From NCBI RefSeq assembly GCF_030848495.1, contig NZ_JAVDDT010000006.1:159787-223786 (forward strand): DNA of 64,000 nt. Direction: 5' to 3'. Numbering within the stretch: position 1 is the first letter of the stretch; each line of letters starts with the position of its first letter. Both the position numbers and the translations under genes were made by a program. Of the stretch, positions 35,062-44,161 are shown piece by piece. Source of the DNA: Natronospira bacteriovora (lineage in GTDB: Bacteria; Pseudomonadota; Gammaproteobacteria; Natronospirales; Natronospiraceae). The notes under the pieces were generated by a model. It had not been told where the DNA came from and did not search any database. It saw only the letters and a program-made list of their open reading frames with translations.

Positions 35062-36267
35062 ATGAGCAGCAGGCAACGTCACGACAGCCTGGACATGCTC
35101 CGGGGCTTTGCCATTCTCGGCATTCTGGTCATGAACATTCAGGCCTTTTCCATGCCCTGGCCAGCCTATGCCAACCCCTTTGCCTACGGTGACATGAGCG
35201 GACTCAATGGAATCGTCTACTTTGCCAGTCACGTCTTCTTCGACACCAAGTTCTACAGTCTCTTTGCAATGATGTTCGGCGCCGGGCTGGCCTTGATGGC
35301 GGAACGGGCCAGCCATGAAGGCGTCTGGGCCAGCGGCCGACATTACCGTCGCATGCTGTTTCTGGCCATTGTCGGCCTGCTGCATGGCTTTTTCATCTGG
35401 TATGGCGACATCCTGTTCATCTATGCCGTCTGCGGCAGCGTGGCCTGGCTTTTCCGTCGCCGCCGGACCGCAACCCTGCTCATCGTTGCGGCCCTGTTCC
35501 TGATCATCCCCATTCTGCTGGCACTGTTCGTCAACTGGAGCATGCAGTTCTGGCCTGAGGAAACCGTGCGGGGACTGGAAATGTGGTGGGGGGCCGCCTC
35601 ACCGGCCGTGGCCGCCGATCTGGCCGCCTACAGTGGCGCGTACAGCGAGCAGCTGGCGGTTCGAGCGGAAACCTATCTCTCGGTCATCACCTGGGGACTG
35701 GTGACGACGGTCTTCTGGCATGCCACCGGGTTGATGCTGCTGGGCATGGCCCTGTATCGCCTGGGCCTGCTTACGGCACAGGCCAGCAGCCGTCACTATC
35801 TCTTGATTGCCATTATCGGCAGCGCCATCGGCTTGCTGATGACGCTATGGGGGCTGCAGGAAATCGGCGCTCGGGACTGGGCCTTTCCCTGGACGAAGTT
35901 TGTCGGCCGGCAATTCAACAACATCGGCGCGCCCTTCATGGCCCTCGCCTATCTGTCACTGTTGATGTTGCTGTACCGCTCCGGCCTGGCCCGTCGCCTC
36001 CAGGCCGGCCTGCAGGCCGTCGGTCGAACGGCTCTGAGCAATTACCTTCTGCAGAGCCTGATCTGCACGACCGTGTTCTACGGTCATGGTCTTGGCTTGT
36101 TCGGCGAGGTCTCCCGCAGCCAGCAGCTACTGGTGGTGTTCGCCATCTGGCTGGTTCAGATTCTGTTGTCAAGCTACTGGCTGCGACATTTCAGACAGGG
36201 CCCGGTTGAATGGGTGGCGCGAGGATTCAGCCACTTGCAAATCGCCCCCCTGAGGAAGGTCAGATGA
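35062..36267 (+). CDS. DUF418 membrane protein (YeiB-like)
   Basis: A 401-residue inner-membrane protein with 8-10 helices. The N-terminal DMLRGFAILGILVMNIQAF and the C-terminal ALSNYLLQSLICTTVFYGHGLGLFG blocks define DUF418. Related acyltransferase-3-type proteins modify envelope sugars; no function is proven for YeiB. It is the last gene of a plus-strand run (GNAT, SRPBCC, DUF418) and its end overlaps the convergent NnrU gene by 8 bp. Confidence 0.88.
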   Translation: MSSRQRHDSLDMLRGFAILGILVMNIQAFSMPWPAYANPFAYGDMSGLNGIVYFASHVFFDTKFYSLFAMMFGAGLALMAERASHEGVWASGRHYRRMLFLAIVGLLHGFFIWYGDILFIYAVCGSVAWLFRRRRTATLLIVAALFLIIPILLALFVNWSMQFWPEETVRGLEMWWGAASPAVAADLAAYSGAYSEQLAVRAETYLSVITWGLVTTVFWHATGLMLLGMALYRLGLLTAQASSRHYLLIAIIGSAIGLLMTLWGLQEIGARDWAFPWTKFVGRQFNNIGAPFMALAYLSLLMLLYRSGLARRLQAGLQAVGRTALSNYLLQSLICTTVFYGHGLGLFGEVSRSQQLLVVFAIWLVQILLSSYWLRHFRQGPVEWVARGFSHLQIAPLRKVR

Positions 36268-36814
36268 TTGCCGGCCCGAACAGTCGGGGATGCAGCCAGA
36301 GCAGGGCTCCATAGATGATGGCCGCCAGCACGACGGTGAGCAGATCCAGAGGCCAGGGGCGTGGCTCGGCTGACTGCCAGTGACGGCGCCCACCACGAAA
36401 GAAGATGGCATACAGAGCATAGCCGCCGATGCCGCCAAACAGGAGCAGTGCCGCCAGATGCCCGGCCACCAGAAGATGCGCCACCGCCCAGAGTACCACC
36501 CCCCACAGCATGGGGTTGCGAATCAGGCGGCGCAGGTTGTTTGGCACATAGGCGGCCGTCACCAGCAGAACGGCGGCAGCCATCAGCAGCGGCGACAGGT
36601 CGCGCCCGTAAGGCAGCTCACCCCACAAGGGAATGTATTCAGCCCGCCCCATGCCGGCGGCCAGCAGCACTACCGCCAGAACGGAGACAAGGGAGAACAG
36701 CAGCAGATAGGTTTTCTCCCCCAGGCGCTCGACCAATGCACTTCGAATGGCCGGCATGGCCGGCAGCAAATGAATGAGAACAATCAGAAACAGGCCGGCA
36801 ATCAGAAGGATCAT
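36260..36814 (-). CDS. NnrU family membrane protein
   Basis: A 184-residue inner-membrane protein with about six helices. It matches NnrU (LIHLLPAMPAIRSALVERLGEKTY, then YVPNNLRRLIRNPMLWGVVLWAVAHL). NnrU was named from a denitrification cluster but most homologues lie elsewhere, and related proteins resemble beta-carotene isomerases; function uncertain. Conserved His in the WAVAHLL and other helices could bind heme or metal. Confidence 0.85.
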   Translation of the reverse strand: MILLIAGLFLIVLIHLLPAMPAIRSALVERLGEKTYLLLFSLVSVLAVVLLAAGMGRAEYIPLWGELPYGRDLSPLLMAAAVLLVTAAYVPNNLRRLIRNPMLWGVVLWAVAHLLVAGHLAALLLFGGIGGYALYAIFFRGGRRHWQSAEPRPWPLDLLTVVLAAIIYGALLWLHPRLFGPAII

Positions 36815-36868
36815 GGCATTCCCCTTTCCACTGAGCCCCAGTGAGCATCTGCCCGACTGGCGATCGAA

Positions 36869-37402
36869 TCAGAAGCGCCAGTGCAGCGTGAGTGTATTGA
36901 CGTCACCATCCACGGCCGTGAAATGCAGCTCCAGTGGCTGCCCCAGAAACTGAAAGCCAATGCCTGCACCACCGGCCAGGCCGGTGTCACTCCCCGTGTA
37001 ATTACCAATTTTCACCCGGTTGGACGACAGGCCGCCCCGCAGCTTGAGGTAAAGACGCTCACTGCCGGTATAGGTGCTCAGGTAGAACGCTCCCGAGATC
37101 ATGGACCAGTCCTCGCCCAGCCAGCTACCATCCGTTACGGTGGTAGCCAACTCGGCTTCCATGCCCATCCAATCGGGCATGAAACCGAAATGACCTCCCC
37201 AGCCACCACTCAGCCAGGTCGCCACATCGTTGCCATTGAAATCCCGGAAGGCATGCTCGTCCCAGGCATAGGCGATACCGAAGTTCAGCGACCAGAAATC
37301 ACGCTGGTCCGGCCCACTGTCGTTGGCAGCCTCGGCCCTCGGAACAGCCAGCAGCAGGCAGGCGATGAAGATCAATGGAACGGACTGGCTGGTCAGGCGC
37401 AT
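36869..37402 (-). CDS. Outer-membrane beta-barrel protein (YfaZ-like)
   Basis: A 177-residue protein with a Sec signal (ending AEA) and alternating amphipathic strands that end in the aromatic pair RF, the C-terminal signal for outer-membrane insertion. The pattern suggests an eight-stranded barrel of the YfaZ/OmpA-like small porin class. The start at 37402 has GGGGAGAATCC upstream; the eight residues before it are unlikely. It is upstream of the NnrU gene on the same strand. Function unknown. Confidence 0.7.
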   Translation of the reverse strand: MRLTSQSVPLIFIACLLLAVPRAEAANDSGPDQRDFWSLNFGIAYAWDEHAFRDFNGNDVATWLSGGWGGHFGFMPDWMGMEAELATTVTDGSWLGEDWSMISGAFYLSTYTGSERLYLKLRGGLSSNRVKIGNYTGSDTGLAGGAGIGFQFLGQPLELHFTAVDGDVNTLTLHWRF

Positions 37403-37478
37403 GGATTCTCCCCTCGTGCGCGGCAATGCAATCGGATTCAGACACTGGTTTCAGTGTAGCCTGTGCCAGTGTCAGGCT

Positions 37479-38270
37479 CTAGAGCAACATGCTCAGACCC
37501 ACCAGCAAGAGCATGACGGCAAACAGCCGACGCAGTGTGCGGTCCGGCAGTCGCCGGGCGAGACGACTTCCCAGGGGGGCAGTGAACATGCTGACGGCCG
37601 ATATGGCCAGCACGGAGGGCCAGTGCACCAGACCGATGGTGCCTGGCAGCTCGCTGGCGTTGCCCGCCAGTGCATACACCAGACTGGCGAATACGCCAAT
37701 GACCAGAACCGCCGTCACCGACACCCCGACGGCCTGTGCCATGGCAAGGCCCCGCCATTGCAGCCATGGCACAGTGAGGATGCCACCCCCGACACCCAGC
37801 ATGGCCGAAAGGGTGGCGACCAGGGTGCCCCCCAGCATGAGTTCCATACGGCCGGCCCGCCCGGCCTTCTCGGGCTGTCGGTAGGGCAAGGCCATGCGCA
37901 GGGCAACGAAGAACATGAAACCGGCAAACAATGCCGTGAGCAGACTCACGGGGATGCGAGTCACCAGAAAGGGCGCGATGAGCGCACCCAGCACCACACC
38001 CGGCAGCAGCCAGGGCAGCATGTCACGACGGGTGGTTCCCTGACGCCAATGACTTCGAACGGCACTTAGCGTGGTAAGCACCATGGTGGCCAGGGAGGTG
38101 GCCACGGCCACCGGCATGGCAATCTCGTCCGCGACACCCTGCCATCGCATCAACCAGAACAGGGCCGGCACCACCACCAGGCCACCGCCCAGGCCCAGCA
38201 TGCCGGCCATCATGCCGGCCAGCAGACCGATCAGCAGCAGGAGCGGAAGCACGCTGATGATGTCGGGCAT
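37479..38270 (-). CDS. TauE/SafE-family permease (second copy in window)
   Basis: A 263-residue inner-membrane protein with eight helices in two repeats. Each repeat starts with the family's glycine-rich motif: GMMAGMLGLGGGLVVVPAL near residue 19 and TLSAMLGVGGGILTVPWL in the second half. These proteins export small anions such as sulfite or sulfoacetate. It is not a close copy of the TauE gene at 13.5 kb: here both GGG motifs are intact. The start at 38270 has AGGTG ten bases upstream. Substrate unknown. Confidence 0.85.
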   Translation of the reverse strand: MPDIISVLPLLLLIGLLAGMMAGMLGLGGGLVVVPALFWLMRWQGVADEIAMPVAVATSLATMVLTTLSAVRSHWRQGTTRRDMLPWLLPGVVLGALIAPFLVTRIPVSLLTALFAGFMFFVALRMALPYRQPEKAGRAGRMELMLGGTLVATLSAMLGVGGGILTVPWLQWRGLAMAQAVGVSVTAVLVIGVFASLVYALAGNASELPGTIGLVHWPSVLAISAVSMFTAPLGSRLARRLPDRTLRRLFAVMLLLVGLSMLL

Positions 38271-38453
38271 TGGAGCACCTTCTCTCGATTCAGGGGGCCT
38301 CTGTACAGAGAGGTCCTCGGGCCTGCGCCCGCACAGGGGCATCGTCGGCGGACATTATAAGGGCCTGCCGATGACAGGCATGCCCCTTCACTTCGAATCA
38401 CCATGATCTATCCTTGACGGGGTCTGCAAGCAACCCGAAGGAGGGATCGCCCC

Positions 38454-38885
38454 ATGAACAGGAACAAGATGGTGCTGGCACTCGCGATGCTGGCACTGGT
38501 CTGGAGCGGCAGCCTGCTTGCCGCGGACAGCGGCATCCACCGGGCCCAGTTCACCACAGCCGTGGAAGACCGGGAACCGATCGACAGTGTGACCGAACTG
38601 GGTACCGACCATGATCGCATCATCTTCTTCATGGAAGTGCGCGGCATGGAGGGTGCGGAACTGGTTCACCGCTATCGCTTTGATGGCGAAGTCCAGGCGG
38701 AAGTGGATCTGGCCATTGGCGGTCCACGCTGGCGGACCTGGTCCAGCAAGCGGCTCGTGCCGGAATGGCAGGGAACTTGGACGGTGGATGTGGTTGATTC
38801 GGAAGGCGAGGTTCACGGCAGCTGGTCATTCGAATACAGCGATGACCATGTTCCCGAATACCCGGCGGAGAACGGAGACGACTGA
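38454..38885 (+). CDS. Exported DUF2914 domain protein
   Basis: A 143-residue protein with a Sec signal (cleavage after LLAA). The mature part is DUF2914: AQFTTAVEDREPIDSV, HRYRFDGE, RWRTWSSKRLVPEWQGTWTVDVVD. This domain occurs alone or attached to membrane proteins in many gammaproteobacteria; function unknown. The ribosome site GGAGGGATC is good. It ends at a large inverted repeat. Confidence 0.82.
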   Translation: MNRNKMVLALAMLALVWSGSLLAADSGIHRAQFTTAVEDREPIDSVTELGTDHDRIIFFMEVRGMEGAELVHRYRFDGEVQAEVDLAIGGPRWRTWSSKRLVPEWQGTWTVDVVDSEGEVHGSWSFEYSDDHVPEYPAENGDD

Positions 38886-38902
38886 TACCGCTGGATCCTT
38901 AA

Positions 38903-38940
38903 GGCCCCTTGCCGCACTTCTCCGTGACCGGCAAGGGGCC
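38903..38940. terminator. Inverted repeat between convergent genes
   Basis: A perfect 12-bp stem (38903-38914 with 38929-38940) with a 14-nt loop, between DUF2914 (+) and the aldehyde dehydrogenase (-). There is no T-tract, so it may be a rho-independent-like pause or RNA-end structure rather than a full terminator. Confidence 0.55.
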
Positions 38941-38986
38941 CGCCCTTCGCGGTGCCCGCGAATGAGATGCCGGTGCACCCCGTCGT

Positions 38987-40345
38987 TCAGGCCATCCAGA
39001 CGGTTCGAATGTTCACGAACTCCCTGAGGCCGAATACGCCCAGCTCCCGCCCGTAACCGGAACGCTTGATTCCGCCGAAAGGTGTGCGCGGATCACTCTT
39101 GGTCATGGCATTGACATAGGCACCGCCACTGGCGAGCTTAAGGGCCAGGCGCTCACCCCGTGCGAGATCACGGGTCCAGATGCTGCCCCCGAGGCCGAAG
39201 GGGCTGTCATTGGCCACGGCCAGCGCCTCTTGATCATTGGCCACGCGAATGACAGTCGCCACTGGTCCAAACAGCTCTTCAGACCAGGCGCGCATGCCAG
39301 GACGGATGCCGTCCAGAATCGAGGCCGGATAATACCAGCCGCGGCCACTGGGCCGTTCGCAACCCAGAACGGCTTCGGCACCCTGGGCAAGGGCATCTTC
39401 CACTTGCGCGTGGAGCTCATCGCGCAGATCCCGCCGCGCCATCGGCCCAAGCGTGGTCGCCTCGTCCATGGGATCACCCATGCGCAGCTCCGCAGCCGCC
39501 GCCTTAAAGCGTTCGAGAAAACTGTCGGCAATGCGTTCGTCCAGGATGAAGCGCTTGGCCGCTATGCAACTCTGGCCATTGGCCTGAAAGCGTGCCTTCA
39601 CTCCCCATTGCACCGCCTCGGCAAGATCGGCGTCATCCAGGACGATGAAGGCGTCGGAGCCACCCAGCTCGAGCACCGTCTTCTTCAGGGCACGGCCCGC
39701 CTGGGCGGCGACCACGGATCCAGCCCGTTCGCTGCCGGTCAGGGTGACGGCATGCACCCGCTCATCTTCGATGATGGCTCGAACCTGCTCGGTCTCCACC
39801 GGCAAATGCAGAAAGACACCCTCGGGATAGCCGGCCCCCCGGAACAGGGACTCAAGCTTCCGGGCACAGCCGGGCACGTTGCCGGCGTGCTTGAGCAGCG
39901 CCGTGTTGCCGGCGGTGACTGCGGGGGCGGCAAAACGGATGACCTGCCAGAAGGGGAAATTCCAGGGCATGATGCCAAGTACCGTGCCCAACGGTGCATA
40001 GTGGACATAACTGCGGCGGGCATCGGTATGCACGACCTCGTCCGCCAGCCCCTGGGCGGCCGTATCCGCATAGTAATCGCAGAGCCAGGCGCACTTTTCG
40101 ATCTCGGTTCGGGCCTCGGCGATGCATTTGCCCATCTCGCGGGTAATCAGCTCGGCACATTCATCGCGATGGCGGCGCAGCAGATCACCCAGCTTGCCCA
40201 GCAGTTCGGTTCTTCGGTCAATGGACAGGTCGGCCCATGCCGCTGCGGCCAGCGCCGTCTTTTCCAGCGCCTGCTCTATGGCCGGGCCGTCCCAGGCGTT
40301 GATGACGTCGACATCTTCTTCGCTGGCGGGATTGATGCTTCTCAT
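38987..40345 (-). CDS. NAD(P)-dependent succinate-semialdehyde dehydrogenase-like
   Basis: A 452-residue aldehyde dehydrogenase of the Sad/YneI type. The catalytic Cys is in GQSCIAAKRFI and the general base Glu in LELGGSDAFIV; NAD-binding LTGSERAGS and the NFPFWQVIRFAAPA block are present. The short form without a 30-residue N-terminal arm fits the Sad group, which converts succinate semialdehyde to succinate. Several starts are possible between 40345 (ATG), an in-frame GTG six bases upstream with a better spaced AAGGAG, and a TTG at 40375. It could serve GABA or amine breakdown; no neighbouring transaminase. Confidence 0.88.
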   Translation of the reverse strand: MRSINPASEEDVDVINAWDGPAIEQALEKTALAAAAWADLSIDRRTELLGKLGDLLRRHRDECAELITREMGKCIAEARTEIEKCAWLCDYYADTAAQGLADEVVHTDARRSYVHYAPLGTVLGIMPWNFPFWQVIRFAAPAVTAGNTALLKHAGNVPGCARKLESLFRGAGYPEGVFLHLPVETEQVRAIIEDERVHAVTLTGSERAGSVVAAQAGRALKKTVLELGGSDAFIVLDDADLAEAVQWGVKARFQANGQSCIAAKRFILDERIADSFLERFKAAAAELRMGDPMDEATTLGPMARRDLRDELHAQVEDALAQGAEAVLGCERPSGRGWYYPASILDGIRPGMRAWSEELFGPVATVIRVANDQEALAVANDSPFGLGGSIWTRDLARGERLALKLASGGAYVNAMTKSDPRTPFGGIKRSGYGRELGVFGLREFVNIRTVWMA

Positions 40346-40542
40346 GCTCACGCCAATCTCCTTGCAGTCGCTCAATGACCACGGGTGACCGGAAAAAAAC
40401 GATTCGGCTTGAGGCTACTATGCACGAACGGTGTTGACGTGCAATACAAAAGGTCACGCGAACCGGCGCAAATACGCCTACAATGCGCGGAAAAGCACAT
40501 GGCGGCGACAGAACAGCCGGGCCTGGAGCGAGTCAAGACGAC

Positions 40543-42513
40543 ATGGATAGGCAATCAGGGACAGTGAGAAAGCTGGCGTGGGGGATCGGCCTGCTGTTGT
40601 TGCTTTCGGGGAATTCAGCGACGGCGAATCTGGCAGAACCGGTGTCGTCGGTCGAGGACTATCGCTTCGCCCTCGAGCGTGGTGAATCACTGCCCTGGCC
40701 CGCACTGGTGCTGGACGATCACGCCGCGCTTCCCTGGCTGAAGATGCTCTGGCTGCGTTCACGTTTTGACAGCCTGCCGGCGGAAGACGTTGCCCGCTTC
40801 ATTTCTCGTCACCGGGATCGACCCTTTGCCGCCGAGTTCCGCCGGGACTGGCTGCTGGCCCTGGGGCGAGCCGAACGCTGGCGGGAGTTTTCCCGTCACT
40901 ACCGGGGCGAGCGTGACCAGGCCCTGCAATGCCTGGCGGATCGGGCTCGTCTTGCCGCCGGGCAGCAGGAGCGGGCAAATCGGGCCGCGGCGGCCCTGTG
41001 GCTGAGCGGTCGAACCCTGCCGGCAGAATGCGAACCCCTGTTCGACAGTGCACGGCAGACTGGTGCGATCAGTGACTTCATGCTGCGCGAGCGTTATCGC
41101 ATGGCCCTTGCGCGTGGCAATCTGTCACTGGCCGAGCGTCTCGCCACGGACATTGGCCCCGAAGCCGAAGAAACCGTCGCCCGCCGTCAGGCCATTCTCA
41201 ATGACCCCGCCGCGCTGCTGGATCGCCTGGACCCGGCTGATCAGGGCGTCAGGGATGACATTGTCGCTGCCATCAAGCGCCTGGCCCGACGCGATGTGCT
41301 CGCAGCCATCCGTCGCTGGGAAGTCATGCACGGCCAGGGCCTGGAGGTCAACGGCCAGGATCGTTTCATGGTCACGCGCCGGATCGCGCTTGAAGCGGCC
41401 CGCGCCCACCGGCCGGAAGCCCGCGAATGGCTGGACAGAAGCACCGCCAATGACCGCTTCATCCGCGCCTGGCGCATCCGCGATGCCCTGCGCACCGGAG
41501 ACTGGGAGGCGGCCCTCTCGGCCATTGACAGCCACCCCCGCGATGACAGCCGGCAATGGCGCTACTGGCGTGCCAGGGCCCTGGAAGCGCTGGATCAGCC
41601 GCAGGCCGCCACAACGCTGTATCGGCAACTCGCTTCCCACAGGGACTATTACGGTCTGCTGGCGGCTCGCCGCCTCGGCCAGCCACTGTCGACCGATTCC
41701 AGGCCGATTGAAGTGGAGACGGACACGCTGGAACAGCTGCGCCGGCACGAAGGCCTCCGCATTGCCCGGGCGCTGCTGGAGAGTGGCTGGGAATCGGCCG
41801 CCCGTGATGAATGGCGACAGGCGCTGGCCGATCAACCCCGTCCCGCCCGGTGTCAGGCCGCCTTGCTGGCTGCCGAATGGGGCTGGGCTTCGGAATCCAT
41901 CATCACGGCCGCCCGCTCCGGCTGCCGCGGTGATCATCAGCTTGACTATCCCCTGGCTTTCGCCGATCAGCTCAAGGCCCACAGCGAGCGACTGAATCTG
42001 GATCCGGCCTGGGCCTGGAGCATCATGCGTGCGGAATCCCTGTTTGCCACGGAGGCCCGCTCCCGGGTCGGGGCGCTGGGCCTGATGCAGCTGATGCCCG
42101 GAACCGCCGCGCATATGGCAGACAGGCTGGGGATGGCAATCGAGGGTGAACGGGACATTCTCGACCCGGCACACAATATTGCCCTCGGCACCGCGTATTT
42201 GCGCGAGATGCTGGATCGCTTTGATGGCCACCCCCTGATTGCCACGGCGGCCTACAATGCCGGGCCGCACAGGGCCGAACACTGGTTACCGCGCAATGGC
42301 CAGATCGCCGGGGATATCTGGGCAGAAACCATTCCCTTCCAGGAAACCCGCCGCTATATCCGCCGGGTGATGACCCATAGCCTGGGATTCGATCAACGGC
42401 TCGGACGGGAAGATACGGGCCTGCACGAACGACTGGCAGCGGTGGGGCATCCGGCCATCGGTGAATGCCTTCTGGCCGGCCTGCCCGAGGAAAGTGAATC
42501 GGCCAGCTGTTGA
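40543..42513 (+). CDS. slt: Soluble lytic murein transglycosylase (Slt70-like)
   Basis: A 656-residue periplasmic enzyme that cleaves the MurNAc-GlcNAc bond in peptidoglycan to give anhydro products. Signal peptide (about 8-29), then a long superhelical ring of alpha hairpins (about 40-460) and the C-terminal lysozyme-like domain. The catalytic Glu498 sits in WSIMRAESLF; GALGLMQLMPGTA and the AYNAGPHRAEHW block follow. Length matches Slt70. The ATG at 40543 has only a distant GGAG; a GTG at 40564 (AGGGACA upstream) starting directly at the signal peptide is an equally good start. Confidence 0.9.
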   Translation: MDRQSGTVRKLAWGIGLLLLLSGNSATANLAEPVSSVEDYRFALERGESLPWPALVLDDHAALPWLKMLWLRSRFDSLPAEDVARFISRHRDRPFAAEFRRDWLLALGRAERWREFSRHYRGERDQALQCLADRARLAAGQQERANRAAAALWLSGRTLPAECEPLFDSARQTGAISDFMLRERYRMALARGNLSLAERLATDIGPEAEETVARRQAILNDPAALLDRLDPADQGVRDDIVAAIKRLARRDVLAAIRRWEVMHGQGLEVNGQDRFMVTRRIALEAARAHRPEAREWLDRSTANDRFIRAWRIRDALRTGDWEAALSAIDSHPRDDSRQWRYWRARALEALDQPQAATTLYRQLASHRDYYGLLAARRLGQPLSTDSRPIEVETDTLEQLRRHEGLRIARALLESGWESAARDEWRQALADQPRPARCQAALLAAEWGWASESIITAARSGCRGDHQLDYPLAFADQLKAHSERLNLDPAWAWSIMRAESLFATEARSRVGALGLMQLMPGTAAHMADRLGMAIEGERDILDPAHNIALGTAYLREMLDRFDGHPLIATAAYNAGPHRAEHWLPRNGQIAGDIWAETIPFQETRRYIRRVMTHSLGFDQRLGREDTGLHERLAAVGHPAIGECLLAGLPEESESASC

Positions 42514-42654
42514 GGCCCGTTCACTGGCCTGGCCGTCACAGCCACTATAAAATGGCGGTTTGTCCGGATCCGCTCCTGACATGAATCACGTGACACTGGG
42601 CCGGGCCTGCATCCACGTGGCCGCGTCCGGCATTGGCATTCCCGAGGAGTCATC

Positions 42655-43611
42655 ATGAAATATCGCAGCGTCTGCATGCTTGGCGGCAGCGGCTTTGTCG
42701 GCAGTCATCTGGCCGCAAGGCTGGCCGGTGAAGGCATTCAGGTGCGGGTCATCACCCGCAATGCCGATCGTGCCAAGCACCTGAATGTCCTGCCAACGGT
42801 GAAGCTCATCCAGGGGAACTGTCATGATTCGGCCCTGCTGCAAGAGGCATTCACGGGCGTCGATGCGGTCATCAATCTGGTCGGTATCCTCAACGAGAAA
42901 GGCCGCAAGGGTGACGGTTTCCGTCATGCCCATGTAGAACTGACGCGCAAGGTGCTGGATGCCTGTGAAGCGACCGGCGTCAAGCGCCTGCTGCACATGA
43001 GCGCCCTCAACGCCGATGGCGGTGGCCCCAGCCATTACCTGCGCAGCAAGGGCGAAGCGGAAAGCCTGATCCAGGTACACGGGCGGCGTGGACTGGATGC
43101 CACCATCTACCAGCCATCCACCATTTTCGGCGAGGGCGACAGTTTCACCAATCGCTTTGCCGGCCTGCTTCGCCTGTTGCCGGTCTTTCCCCTCGCCTGC
43201 CCCGACAGCCGCATGGCTCCCGTGTATGTGGGCAATGTTGTGGACGCCTTCATGCGAGGCCTGCAGGATCGTGACACCATCGGGCAGCGCTACCAGCTGT
43301 GCGGACCGAATATGATGACCCTGAAGGAGATCGTTCGCTATCTCGCCGATACCATGGGTCGGCGGCGCCTGATCATCGGCCTGCCCGATTTCCTGGCCCG
43401 CCTGCAGGCCAACGTCATGGAATTCGTGCCCGGCAAGCCCTTCTCGAAGGACAATTACAATTCCCTGCAGAAGGACGCCGTCTGTCGCACCGATGGCCTG
43501 GCCAGGCTCGGGATCACCCCCGTGGGTATGGATGCCGTGGTACCCCGCTACCTGGCCCACCGCGATCTGCGTGGCCGCTACCCGGACATGCGCAAGGCCG
43601 CAAAACGCTGA
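42655..43611 (+). CDS. NAD(P)-binding epimerase-like protein (NDUFA9/complex-I-type)
   Basis: A 318-residue atypical short-chain dehydrogenase. The nucleotide loop is GGSGFVGSHL (residues 10-19), with INLVGILNEKG downstream, matching the NDUFA9-like group annotated as complex I NAD(P)-binding proteins. The usual YxxxK is only partly kept (HYLRSKGEAE), as in the quinone- or NADPH-structural relatives. The role may be in ubiquinone synthesis or complex I assembly. The ribosome site GAGGAG is strong. Followed by an 860-bp gap. Confidence 0.85.
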   Translation: MKYRSVCMLGGSGFVGSHLAARLAGEGIQVRVITRNADRAKHLNVLPTVKLIQGNCHDSALLQEAFTGVDAVINLVGILNEKGRKGDGFRHAHVELTRKVLDACEATGVKRLLHMSALNADGGGPSHYLRSKGEAESLIQVHGRRGLDATIYQPSTIFGEGDSFTNRFAGLLRLLPVFPLACPDSRMAPVYVGNVVDAFMRGLQDRDTIGQRYQLCGPNMMTLKEIVRYLADTMGRRRLIIGLPDFLARLQANVMEFVPGKPFSKDNYNSLQKDAVCRTDGLARLGITPVGMDAVVPRYLAHRDLRGRYPDMRKAAKR

Positions 43612-43734
43612 TGGAGAGGGGGCGTTTGGCCCCCTCGTTCGTTGTCGTTATTCGTCTCATCCATGAGACTTACCCCTCCCTGCGGTCGGGGCCTCGCGCA
43701 GAGCGCGAGTTCAAATACGTTCCCTACGCATTTG

Positions 43735-43763
43735 TGTCGTTGTCGTTGTCGTTGTCGTTGTCG
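43735..43763. repeat. Hexamer microsatellite (TGTCGT)n
   Basis: About 4.8 exact copies of TGTCGT. A second tract, (GATTAC)3, lies at 43790-43807. Neither is in a gene. Such tracts change length easily. Confidence 0.9.
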
Positions 43764-43833
43764 GCATTATGCTGCGCCGTTCAAATGCCGATTACGATTA
43801 CGATTACGGCGGTTGACCGCCTTGGCCGCCCCT

Positions 43834-43869
43834 CCCCTGTAGGCGTGGATTCATTCGCGCCTACAGGGG
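43834..43869. repeat. REP-like hairpin related to the 31.5-kb element
   Basis: A perfect 12-bp stem (43834-43845 with 43858-43869) enclosing a 12-nt loop. The arm plus loop contains GTAGGCGTGGATTCATTCGC, which matches the outer arm of the 31501-31633 element at most positions, so both belong to one repeat family. Confidence 0.8.
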
Positions 43870-43894
43870 GCGATAGCAGGTTGAGGGGGGTCCC

Positions 43895-43925
43895 GCCGAG
43901 TGAAGCCCAAGCGACAGGGCCCCAC
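43895..43925. repeat. 31-nt partial copy of the structured repeat
   Basis: These 31 bases are identical to 44051-44081, part of the large structured repeat, 156 bp away in the same orientation. Flanks diverge afterwards. It looks like a half copy left beside a full element. Confidence 0.85.
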
Positions 43926-43959
43926 CTACCCAGAACCCACCGGAGCCGGGTCAGCATCA

Positions 43960-44122
43960 GGGGTCGCTGGCCTGGGGTAGCGGTGAGCGTCTGGCGGCGT
44001 GTGGGGTTCTGTCGCGCCGGGCTGGAGCGAGGTGCGTAGCAGGGCTACGTGCCGAGTGAAGCCCAAGCGACAGGGCCCCACACGCCGCCAGACGCCACCG
44101 ATACCCCAGGTCAGCGACCCCC
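43960..44122. repeat. Large structured repeat, copy A
   Basis: A long near-perfect inverted repeat: arms 43960-44015 and 44067-44122 (about 55 bp, a few mismatches). The 65-nt core (44009-44073) contains an inner stem 44031-44040 with 44044-44053 and a middle GGGCT/AGCCC pairing. The same core recurs at 63900-63964. See the finding on compensatory changes. Confidence 0.85.
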
Positions 44123-44127
44123 AAACC

Positions 44128-44161
44128 AAAAAAAAACGGCCCAGGCCTTGGCCCGAGCCGT
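44128..44161 (-). terminator. Orphan intrinsic terminator on the minus strand
   Basis: A stem of about 11 bp with a small loop (44136-44161) followed on the minus strand by nine Ts (nine As at 44128-44136 on the plus strand). No minus-strand gene lies upstream of it (44162 onward is the leader of the plus-strand GGDEF-EAL gene). Confidence 0.65.

Noticed and set aside
38903..38940. The 12-bp inverted repeat as a proven intrinsic terminator
   Set aside because: There is no T-tract on either strand, so I list it only as a convergent hairpin with moderate confidence.
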